NCBI RefSeq assembly: GCF_000516985.1
Contig: NW_006917094.1
Coordinates: 2,604,001-2,668,000 of the forward strand
Reading direction: 5' to 3'
Length of the DNA stretch: 64,000 nucleotides
Source of the DNA: Pestalotiopsis fici W106-1
Lineage: Eukaryota > Ascomycota > Sordariomycetes > Amphisphaeriales > Sporocadaceae
The first letter of the stretch is position 1, and each line of letters opens with the position of its first letter. The translations under genes were made by a program, and so were the position numbers. The notes under the pieces are model-generated. The model did no database searches. It was not told the DNA's origin and was given only the letters and a program-made list of their open reading frames with translations. Positions 34,844-45,418 of the stretch are shown here, one piece after another.

Positions 34844-37233
34844 GGTCGACGCCGGTCAGATGTAATCGTGTCTGCCGACTACTTTTGTCTATGAGATGGT
34901 GCTAGGTGATGTTTCTAGAGATTCTGATTATGAGGGAGAAAAGTGAAGGTGTGAATTTGCCGCTGCGCGGTGATGTCGTTGTCTTGCCGTGGTGCAGCGG
35001 GACTAGTTGGCTTATCATTGGCCACCAGGGTCCGACGAAATCCGTTGACGACCGGGGTACGGATAGTCCTTGTCGGCGGTGGTCCGTCGCGACAGACGGC
35101 TTTCGGGGCAGTTGTACAGAGTGTATAGGCGTCTAGCAACTCAGACTATGGTCGGCGGCATTCAATACCCGGCGCGTGGATATAAGATAGTCTATGTGAC
35201 TTCTGCTTCGATGGAGAACTAGTATTACTAGTTGGATGGGAGCTAGGTACGATCACATCTACAATCATCTGTCTGTGCCGCCGATGACGATTTGAGGCAA
35301 GAAGCTCGGGCCAGTGGCCGCACCGACCTGCCAGATCCGACGCTGGGGTAGGTGTGGGAATCGCAGCAAAAAACGCCATTGCATTTGCAGAAGACGCAAT
35401 TTGGACCACTTAAATTCGACTTGGAAAAGAGTCGAGACATGTTTTGAATTCTCAAGGATTCTAAACAAGCAAGGCTCTTCGAGGACTTTTGTAGTTTACT
35501 GCAAGGAAAGCAATTTTATGCAATTAATTGCAGCCATTACTAACATTTCCAGTAAGTGTCCATCGGCAAAATCTGCAATAACAACCGCCATATCTTGCAT
35601 TTTATGCGAATTACATAAGAAAAAGTATATAAATACCTGGATAATATATTCTATATTTTTCATGACGTTTCGTCTGGATTGCACTATTTGTATCAAGCAG
35701 CCCATGGGATAGCACATCCTGCCTTGGTATGCAACACGATTATATACGCCACAAGCATTTTTCACAAAGAAAAACTATCCCACATCATCGTACCCTGTAG
35801 ACAGTGGCAGCGACAGGCAATAATATCCATCAATTATGCTGTGAAATAGTTTATATTATTACAGTCAGCTAATCATCAAAGCGTATGCCCATGAAATGAT
35901 CGTCTTCTGGGCGTCTTGTTTGGGATGCTTCAAATTCCATAGGTCACGAGAGTTGACGTGACAACCACTACTGTGTACATTGTGGTGCGTGAAGCACTCG
36001 TAGGTAGGTAGGTCTTCTGTGAGTGTGCTGCGAACCAGGCGCAAACTGCGCCGGAATTGAGCGTGGGAACTGCAGGCCAATGCGGGGTGCCGGATCCGCA
36101 TCCAATAAGACGAAGCCCAAAGTCAGGGTAAAAGTGGATACTGGAGGCCACTTGATCCTCCGCCTCACTGAATCCTCCATCTTGTGACTTCCTCCAACAT
36201 GGGTAATGGAGGCTTGTCATATTATTCTTCGGCCGGCATCGTTCGTTGTCGCTATCTTTTATGACCATGTTACAGCCGCTGCAAGTATCGGCCGCCTGCT
36301 ATGACGCGCCGGGCGGTGTTTGGCACTTATTAACGAGGAGTCACCGTCCGACAGCGGACCTAAACAAGCAAAAAGGACCAACGCCAAAAGGCTCACTCAG
36401 CCCTTAGGCGGTTAGTCCCTTTGCGCATACACGAGCCTCGTAGTGATCTCGATTTGCTTTTCCATTCGGAACAACAGAACTTTGTCTAAATAGCAATATC
36501 GTTACTTACAGTCAAAAGATCAAGATGCATACAAATAACTACAAATCATACTCTATATGTACGTATATATGTTGGGCAAAACTGCAGAAGAATAATACAT
36601 GTAATAAGCGAGATACGCCGCCCTCTCTGTGAGTTAACCCTTGCCCCCGGAAATGCAGTGGCCATATCTAGGAAAACTCTGCCACCCACGATCAAAAACA
36701 GCGGCCCACCACACTCTCTATGCCTGCTTACCCAAATAAGTGATTGTCTCGTGCCCAGCGAATGAGAGTCGAGCCGCGGCGCTTTTTGCAGTTTTACTCA
36801 AAAGATCAACCTGCTACAATTTTGGGTCTAGACTGCCTTTGTATGCAGATGATGGACCTAGATGGATGGGACCGGTGCCCATACACCCGGGACCCATTAT
36901 TTGATCATTATGGAAAGTCGGTCGGGAAGCGCTTGCTACTTTTTTTTTATCCTGCCTCTTTTCTCGTTCTCCCCTCCGAGTTGTTTGTTGAAAACTTCCT
37001 CGCAACTTGACTCTTTCTCTGTAGCCGCTGATTTACCTCAAGAAGCTAATACTTTTTATCTGGATTCATAACATATCCGTTCGAGATATTCCAAATCCTG
37101 ATAATTCTTGTCGGTTTGTGCATGATCTACCTATTCCAGGCTAGGATAAGTGCTTGGCTCTCACGACAACGACACGATACGGCAGTAGTGTGCCCCATCT
37201 GCCATCACCCGTCGATTTCTACTCGCCGTCAAC
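34844..37233. other. Divergent gene-poor interval
   Basis: About 2.4 kb between the M28 peptidase (-) and MFS (+) starts. Frames are short, conflict with each other and show no domains. An AT-rich patch lies near 35600-35660. Confidence 0.6.
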
Positions 37234-39618
37234 ATGGATCCGGACAGTCAGCGGCCCAAATTGCCAACAAAGCAGCTCGCCATTCTGGGTAAGCAATTTG
37301 CAATATCTCCTATGTAACTACAGTACCTACACACATTACAAAGTATTCTGCCCTACGCCAGTTGCTGTCGCGTGCTACTTGAAGCCGATAGAGAAACGCC
37401 ATGGTACCGATATCAAGGATCGGCTTCAAACTCATCCATTCAACTTACCCTGTCGGTTGTATTCTTGTCTCAATATATCTCTTGCTATAAAGTTCCTCGG
37501 CTTATTTGGGCACTCCTTTGGCCATCCCGTATATACATGTGCAAGTTTGCATTCTGCTGTTCACCGTTTGGTTCAATGTGACTGTGGCTATACATGACGC
37601 ACTCTCATCAGACACAGCATAGGGATTCGAATTTTCGCGGGCAACAAGAGCAAGAGCGGCTCATCCATCCACAGAGACAGATGATTCAAAAACATGACCA
37701 GGTACTCTCAAACTCTATTGCAATCATGCTAACATAAATTCCAGCTGTGGCGCGTTTCGCTGAACCGTTGGCCCTGACCTCGGTGTTCCCTTACCTCCCC
37801 GAGATGATTGCCAGTTTCGGCGTGGAGAAGAAGGAGATCGCAAAATGGGCCGGTGCCACGAGCGCAGTCTTTTCACTTGCCCAGAGCTTGACTGCTGTTC
37901 CTTGGGGACGGGCCTCGGACAAGGTTGGAAGAAAGCCCGTCATCATGATCGGGCTGCTCTGTACCATGACTTGCTTTCTGATTTGGGGTGTCTCAACGAG
38001 TCTTGCCATGGCCATCACTGTTCGAGCAATTCAAGGAGCAAGTAACGGAAATGGTCAGTATTTTATCTAATTAGCTATCGAATCGCAAGGCTAACTTTGT
38101 CTAGTCGGAATCATCAGAACCATGGTGGCCGAGATGGTGCCAGAAAAAGAGCTGCAGCCAAGAGCGTTCTCCATTATGCCCTTGGTCTGGAGCATAGGAT
38201 CAATCTTTGGTCCTGCCTTTGGTGGATTCTTTGCCAAACCTGCCGAGCGATTCCCCTCAATATTCGGCAATATTGAATTCTTCAAGGCTTATCCCTTTGC
38301 TCTGCCAAACATACTCGGATCAATCATATTCCTCGTTTCCGTCACGACCGGCACTCTTTTCCTGAAAGAAACACTGGCAAGTAAGCGTGACACGAAGGAT
38401 TGGGGTCTGGTGCTCGGTGAGCGGATCAAGGCAGCTCTCCCAGGACGGCAACCTAAGCGGACGAGACGCTATTCATTCCAGGACGATGAGGCTTCAGCAC
38501 CGTTATTACGCTCAGACATGTCTCGACAAGCCAATTCGAAATCAGCTGCCAAACAAGCACCCCCAGCACCGCCATCGTATCGTTCAGTCTTTTCACGGCA
38601 GTCCGTCATTAATTTGATCTCTTATACCTTCCTGGCCCTTCACTCCGTCGCCTATGATCAAATCCTTCCTGTTTTCCTCAACTACCCGCGCGACGAACAT
38701 GACCCAGCTGATTTCCGACTCCCCTTTGTCTTTACTGGAGGCTTTGGTATGAGTTCAGGAAGTATTGGAACTATTTTCACCGTTTACGGACTAGTTTGTG
38801 GTTTGATTCAGGTAAGCATCCATTGCCAATTAGTCCCGTCCGAAGCGGTCGCCTTTGTGAAATAATGATCGTGCTGACCATTATCATAGTTCCTGATATT
38901 CCCCCCATTATGTTCCTACTTTGGTGTTTTGAACTGCTTCAAGGCGTGTGCCGTCACATTTCCACTTGTGTACATCGTGACACCATTCACAACTCTGATT
39001 GAAGACGAGACTACGCGCGTGTGCATGCTGCTAGTAGTCATGTCGGTGAAAGCCTGCTGCGTCATCATTGGTTTTCCCTGCACCACCATCTTGCTCACAA
39101 ACAGTGCGACAAGCCTGAACATTCTCGGCACTCTGAATGGATTCGCGACAACTTTCAGTGCTTTGGGCCGTGCCTCGGGACCAGCATTGGCCGGTGGTGC
39201 TTTCACTTGGGGTGTGAGAAATGGTATAATTGCCATTCCGTGGTGGCTCCTCGCTGTTATTGCAGCGATTGGAGCGATTCCGGCTTGGTGGATCGAGGAG
39301 GGCGATGCACCATCAACATCTGCAGCTGCTTCTACCCCAGCATCCGACTCGGATGCTGATAGCCAAGAGACCGTCATCGAGGACAATCGCACCACCAGTC
39401 CCGAAGCATCGAGGTCGCGGGCCATTGTCTTTGCTGATGGTGCGGACCAGTTGAATGCTCGAGAGGATGATTCCGTGATTCATGATCCTACAGGTCATGA
39501 TGACCTGCCCCTCGTGGGAAGCATGCGTAGCAATAGCGGCATGGACTATGCCGGCATGACAAGACAGGGAAGCATATCGAAAAATTCTGGGCCAAGCTAT
39601 GGGTCCATCAAGAACTAA
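37234..39618 (+). CDS. Major facilitator superfamily transporter
   Basis: Four exons, 37234..37288, 37745..38053, 38105..38811 and 38890..39618, join in phase to 599 residues. The first exon is only 55 nt and the first intron 456 nt, with a TGCTAAC branch near the acceptor. The joined start reads LPTKQLAILAVARFAEPLAL, matching the opening helix of DHA1-like fungal transporters. Loop 2-3 has the MFS motif GRASDKVGRKP. Twelve helices are expected, with a long charged loop (about 210-300) between helices 6 and 7 and a hydrophilic Ser-rich C-terminal tail of about 110 residues. It resembles the plant ZIFL/fungal multidrug group and is probably a proton-coupled exporter in the plasma or vacuolar membrane. 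It is followed on the same strand by a reductase and a Zn2Cys6 regulator. Confidence 0.88.
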
Positions 39619-40343
39619 TCTATGTATACCGTTCCGACGATTGCTTCTAGCACACTCAACATAAAAGGAGGTGGGATATTTGGAACCTGATAAATGGTTC
39701 AAGCGTGATGGGGATTGCTTTTTTGCACGCATTCTGATGGCGTTACTGCGGCACTTGGCCAAATTTGTTCATATTTCGTCATTTCCGTCTTCATGGGGCA
39801 TATAGTTTTGGTTTTCGCAATTAAGATCATTGGTGTATTTACACCTTGCCACTGAACTTGCAGCGGTACTCAGGATTTAGGTAGGACCATAGAATAATAA
39901 TTGATGATATACTTTTGCGTCGTTTGATCAACCTTTTGTTTCTTTTTTATTTTGTCTGGCAATCATCTTAATTTTTCTTTTCAATTGAAATGCTGCAATA
40001 ACGTGGAGCATAACGCAAAGGCTCTGCCTGTTGAAAATTTACCGAACATTGTCGGAGAGTTGCTTACGAATCTAGGATTCTAAACTCTCCGATATTCATC
40101 CGTCTTGCAAAAGGGACGCGCGATAGGTGCTACCTAGCACAATAAAGCCCATGAATGACTGCATTCCCACCCCGGGATACCATTAATTTATTCAGTGTCT
40201 GGTGGATTTAGGTATATATGTAGGCGTAGCCATTCCTTATTCACGTCTTGATGACGAGTATTGCGCCCAGCACTTTTGGGGGCCATAAATCATTCTAGCA
40301 ATTTACTCTACCTGCATTGTCGCATCCAAGACTATTGTCGACA
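39619..40343. other. Intergenic region
   Basis: No supported gene. A GTGCTA-CC-TAGCAC palindrome lies near 40128-40141, and TATATATG near 40212-40220 lies some 130 nt before the next ATG. Confidence 0.55.
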
Positions 40344-41519
40344 ATGGCTCAACTTCCCACCACCATGCGCTCACTTATAGCGCCCACGCCGTGCAAGCCC
40401 AAGGATTACGATGTTGTCAATCTGCCAGTGCCTGTGATCCAGAAACCGGATGAGATTCTCATCAAAGTCCACGCGGCAGGTTTCATGACGGGCGACTCAC
40501 TGGTTGCTGCCGGGAGCTTGAATTTCTTGCTCAAGAACAAGTAAGATATGATCAATTTCAACCAATGTGTCAAACCCCATCTACTCACAATTTGAAACAG
40601 GTATCCCATCAAGCTAGGCGTCGGAGGCGCCGGTGTTGTGGTCGCTGTTGGGTCTGCCGTCACCAAGTTTCAACCCGGCGACGCCGTGTACGGCGGCGCC
40701 ATGAGCCAGCCCATGACCCTCTCCCCGCCTCCGGGCTTCTGTTCCGAGTACTGCATCGGGCGCGAACGCTATCTCCTGCCCAAACCCCCAGGCGTCTCGT
40801 TCGAGGAGGCCGCGGGCTTGCTGGGCAACACCCTCACGGCGGTCGAGTCCCTCGAGCTCGGCGCGGCGCTCCTGTCCGAGCGTAGCGGCCGGTCCCTCGA
40901 GGGGGCCACGGTCTTGGTCCCGGGCGCGCTGAGCGCCACGGGTCACGTCGCCCTGCAGCTGCTGCGCAACGTGTACGGGGCCGGGCGCATCGTCACGACG
41001 GCGTCGACGGCCAAGGTGCCCCTCGTCGAGGAGCGCCTCGGGTCCGGCATCGTGGACCAGGTGGTCGACTACACGGCGACGCCGCGCCTGACCGACGTCG
41101 TACCCGCGGGTTCCGTTGATTTTGCCTATAATACGCAATTCACCGCGCTCACGACCCTCGTACCGCTCCTTAGGCCTGATACCGGTGTCATTGTGTCCGT
41201 TGCCAGCATGTTCCCATCGCGGATCCTGAAGCTGAATTTTCCATCGTTGCCGTTTTGGTTGGGCTGGGCGGCCGACCTGGTGAATCTGTGGTATCACTAC
41301 TGGATGCTCCGGGGTACTAATGTTGTGCTGGACCAAGTTTCCGGTAGTCTAGAGAAGCCGGAGATTGTGAAAAAGACTGCCGACGTGATTGCCCAGAAGA
41401 AAGTCAGATGTGTCATGAGGGTTGTGCCTTTAAGTGATCTCGACGCTCTAAGAAAGGAATGCGAACAGGTATATACGGGTAAAGGCGGTATTGGTAGTCT
41501 TGTAATCAAAATGGTGTAG
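40344..41519 (+). CDS. Medium-chain dehydrogenase/reductase (quinone-reductase-like)
   Basis: Two exons, 40344..40540 and 40601..41519, with a 60-nt intron give 371 residues. The N-terminal GroES-like domain has the usual opening (VPVIQKPDEILIKVHAAG). A glycine-rich GVGGAGVVVAVGS turn and GDAVYGG follow, and then a Rossmann domain with VLVPGALSATGHVALQLL in place of the canonical AxxGxxG. The pattern of zinc-binding cysteines is not evident, so a zinc-independent NAD(P)H oxidoreductase is more likely than a classical alcohol dehydrogenase. The ATG at 40344 (GACAATGG) is preferred over upstream in-frame non-ATG codons. The middle of exon 2 is notably GC-rich compared with its flanks. The substrate is unknown; the context suggests metabolite or detoxification chemistry. 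Confidence 0.85.
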
Positions 41520-42088
41520 AGACTAAGTATTCATGTATATGATTGACGAGCGGTTTCTTCTTTTCCAAGTGCAATTAAGCTATTGAAAAGAAATATTTCA
41601 TTTGCCCTGTTTTTATTGTGTGTAAGACTAATGTCGACGGGACTTGGATATCGTACCACTATGCGATCATTTATAGTGCCCAGCCATGCAATCGTTATTC
41701 ATCATGGACACCAGAGCATTATCAGCGTCATGACTGCGAGATGATCCAGCTAATTTATCTGCATAATAAGTCACTCAACATCGAAGCACCTTATGTTACA
41801 GGCGTCTCGATCGATTGAGACACGAAATTTAATACCTATATACATAAATAGGCAATGCATAAATCACGTGATGCACCGCGCATAAAAACTTGTCAAAGCA
41901 GGAAATGGCGCGCATAGAGCTTGTATGCCTGTCGCCTCCTTCTAATCTATTTCTTGTATCTCTAACTTTGTCACGTTTCCCTTGCATTCACCTTTATTTT
42001 TTTTATTTTTATTTTTTTTTAAATACATGGTAGTAAGATTTAATCATCCCGCCCCCACTTGGCGAGTCTCAAGTCTCGGAGATAAGAG
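41520..42088. other. Intergenic region
   Basis: No supported gene. It has an A/T-rich tract of TTTATTTTT units at about 41992-42021 and a CACGTGA motif near 41868. Confidence 0.6.
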
Positions 42089-43705
42089 ATGATGAGGGCC
42101 TCTAAAGGTCCATCAACCTCATGTCACGCATGCCGCTTGAGGCGTGCTAAGGTGAGCATTTTGCCCTCTCACTTTTCTGCCTTTCAGATCAACACGAGAG
42201 GTGAGCAAACATGGTCACAACCACAACTGACCAACGGCTGGCTGACTCTAAAATCTCGGAATTAGTGCGACAAGGTAAAACCAGGCTGTTCGCAATGTGC
42301 ACGCAAGTTTCGCAAGTGTCCCGGATACCCTGACCTGGCAGAATTGCGTGTCAAGGACGAGACTCAAAGCGTCGTGAATAAAGCTCAGATCAATCGCTAT
42401 AGCTCCTTTGCGGATCTTCCCAGGACCAGAAATACTAATCATGACGTCAAAATAAAAGGGGAGTTCAGTTTCAATTTGGCCATTCAGGCTGCTCCCTCAC
42501 AAGACATCGAACATATCGCAACTGCATTCTTCCTTAAATCATATGTACCGATATCTAGCTTCTCTGCGATTCTACTGTCTCCTTCCAACGAGCTCTCAGA
42601 ATTAAGATCCGATGCCCTCAAGGCTGCTTCTTTGGCATATCTATCGATTTTCGTCGCTCCGTCTTCTTACTCGCCAGTTCTCAAATGGGCCACCGCCTCG
42701 AAATATGGGATCGCTCTCTCACACACAAACCACTCGCTCATGTACTCCGGGTCTGCAATTCAGGATGATACTCTCCTTGCAGTCCTACTCCTAGCCCTCT
42801 CGGAAGCTTTCAGTGTGCAAGGTTCAGTGAGCTGTGCTGCTTGGTTGACTCATACAAAAGGCATCCGGACCCTGATCTCTATGCGGCGGAGACAACTTCC
42901 ACAGTATTCGGGATACAGTCGAGAGCTTGATAAATTGGCCGCGCAACAAATATGTGCTGCCTGCTTACTGGCGACAGAGCCAAGCATGTCCCAGAGAGAG
43001 GCTGTGATGAAACAAAAGAAAACAGATGTGGTCATTGGGCCGGCACCAGAAAGGCTGCTTGACCGCCTCATTGCCTACCAGACAGCTTTACAGACGGTTG
43101 CAGGAATAGACAGACACATGGTGCTCATACAACAGGCAGTTGAGCTCGATACCTACATTACATGCAGTAGGCTCAAGCCGTTGCCTCACAATACAACATC
43201 GTGGCCGGAATATATGCTTGCTCTCAAGTCACGATTCGGAATACATATGATGCGACTTTTCCTCAACCAAAGCCTGTATTCCCGGATAACACGAGTACTA
43301 TTCGAAAACTCATACTCGGAGGGCCAAATCCTCGATCAGATGACTACGGTGCGCCATTTGTGCAGAAAAACAATACAAGAGATTGCCTCCGAGATCTTGG
43401 CCGTTATGCCAGTTCTGTTGGGATGCTCAAGGGAAGAGGTGGGCTTGGCTTTAATGGCACGTCGCTTGCTATGGCCAATGGCCTTTCTCGCAAACTCGGA
43501 ATCCTGCTCGTCCTCACAGCGTTCATCTCTTCGCACGCATATTACGGAACTGATACAAAGATGGAATGTGCTTCCGGCAACAGAGGTGATCGAAATGCTA
43601 GAGAGGCCTTCAGGCCCTCAAGATTGGTATGAAAATCTTTTGTACAAGCAATCACTCGGAATATCTAACCCACCTTTTAGGCTCCTTTTATGTCACGTAT
43701 TTTGA
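42089..43705 (+). CDS. Zn2Cys6 fungal-type transcription factor
   Basis: Exon 1 (42089..42151) ends in SCHACRLRRAK. After a 114-nt intron (GTGAGC...TTAG), exon 2 (from 42266) continues CDKVKPGCSQCARKFRKCPGYP. This yields the six cysteines of a binuclear zinc cluster. The remaining about 430 residues are helical, with the leucine-rich middle region usual in these regulators. A third intron at 43627..43680 is likely: 54 nt, GTATGA donor, CTAAC branch and TTTTAG acceptor. It keeps the frame and the same stop, so the protein is 482 residues if spliced and 500 if retained. It probably binds CGG-type sites and may control its neighbours (inference). The start ATG at 42089 has a second Met right after it. 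Confidence 0.88.
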
Positions 43706-44139
43706 AGACAATGCGAATAGAACAATCTTTCGATAAGCTACAGGGATTTATCACATAATCTTAATTTTTCTCGTGATTCTTTAGGCATCTATTGTAAAAA
43801 ACATGCCGCTTTCTTCTTCTCGTGAAATCTGCGCCACAACTCGGTCCATCTCCTATCCCCACCCTCCTTACTCGTGCCTAAGGGTAAGGTACATTGGTAC
43901 TTATTTTCGAATAACTTTCCGTATTAGGAAAGGGCCGGAATTATAGACCATCACATTGGGCGTATCATGTCAACTCATATAAGAAGAAGACTTGAGCAAA
44001 ACGGCATTTCTCCTGGTTGTTTTCCTGGATAAGCCGATTAATTGAATAATTCATATCGCAGAGGATTGCTAAGCTTTTCCAATTCATCGGTCGACTCTTC
44101 TCCTTCTATACCTTTATACTCGTCTTTACTTCCATCAAA
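43706..44139. other. Intergenic region
   Basis: No supported gene; promoter side of the next gene. Confidence 0.6.
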
Positions 44140-44992
44140 ATGCCTCTCGACGGAAGAGCCTATGTTTCCATTGCGGAGCTGGTAATATACCTTCCTCTGA
44201 CGCTTGCGGCAGTTTCGGTGTGTAAACGCCATGGCTTCGAACGCTCCTCTGGCTGGATTTACATCATAATGCTTGGCATTATCCGTGTCATTGGCGCCGT
44301 GTGCAACCTTGTTACCTACAGCAGTCCTTCTGTCGGTCTTTACACGGCTGTCTTCACGCTTGATTCTATTGGTATATCGCCAATGTTGTTTGCCACTTTA
44401 GGGCTTATATCTAGGTTGTAAGTAATCTGGCCTTGAGAATTCTGTATCCAAACATTCGATTTTCCAAAGTAGAGCCACCTAACATCAAAACCAATGCAGG
44501 TTTCGTTGGACCCAAGCCCTTTCTAATACTCGTGCCCGTTCCAAACAGTTCCGACTTGCTCAATTGGTTTTTACCGCTGGCTTTATCCTCAGCATTGTTG
44601 GCGGCGTCACGACGCAAAACACTACAGATCCCAGCACGATAAGCAGAGTCGCTATTCTTCTCTACCTCCTCGGATTCATTGTATGCGCCGGCTTTGAGGC
44701 TACAGCATGGACGAACCTGAGTCACCACCAATCTATACCAGCTGCGGAGCGCAACATTGTCTTTATCGTTGCGGCTGCACTACCTCTGATCCTCATACGC
44801 ATCATCTTCTCACTGTTGGTCGTCTTTGTACATGATTCGACATTCAGCATCGTTCGAGGTCCGACAGGTGTCTATGTCGGCATGGCTGTGGTAGAAGAAG
44901 TGCTCGTCATGGTCATGTACACGATTGCTGGTTGGAGAGTTGGCCCGTTGGATGAAGCAATGAGCACAACCGCTTTGCTCGTACAGCACTGA
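44140..44992 (+). CDS. Seven-helix integral membrane protein (DUF7702-like)
   Basis: Two exons, 44140..44417 and 44500..44992, with an 82-nt intron join in phase to 256 residues. Nearly the whole protein is hydrophobic helices with short loops, about seven in all. The first begins right after the N-terminus (YVSIAELVIYLPLTL) and the last carries EEVLVMVMYTIAGW. The pattern resembles fungal small seven-helix proteins annotated as DUF7702 or RTA1-like; I favour the former from the GWIYI and LGIIRVIGA stretches. Its molecular function is unknown. It is the fourth plus-strand gene after the MFS, reductase and regulator genes. Confidence 0.78.
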
Positions 44993-45418
44993 AAGAGGGG
45001 TCTAGTTATTCAGGCCATCATTGTCTTGACTGTGTACAATATAACATATCTAGTGAAGTATCCATATAGATGGCCTGCTTAGACAATGAGAGCAGAGATT
45101 AGCAAGCCATTTTCATCATCGACGTGTTCTATGTTTTTGAACGTTTTCAATTAAGTATGACTATCCAAGACTATCTCCAAAACGGCTGACAAAGAAAAGA
45201 AGGATGAATATCTGTTTTGATGCAAAGGGAACTGCAATGTGAATGCGCAATACCCCTAAGCTCGTGATGCCAAAAAGTCTGCATACATAAATCTTTGCCA
45301 CGATACGAGTGCTAAATGTCCCGTGAGGATGCTGCACGCTATCTCGTACAATTTAATCCAAGATCAAAGCCACTCTAGTGTTACAAAATCTCCCCAACCT
45401 CTAGTACTGTAAGCTTGA
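44993..45418. other. Intergenic region between convergent genes
   Basis: No supported gene; 3' flanks of the seven-helix protein gene and the 1427-residue protein gene. Confidence 0.65.
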
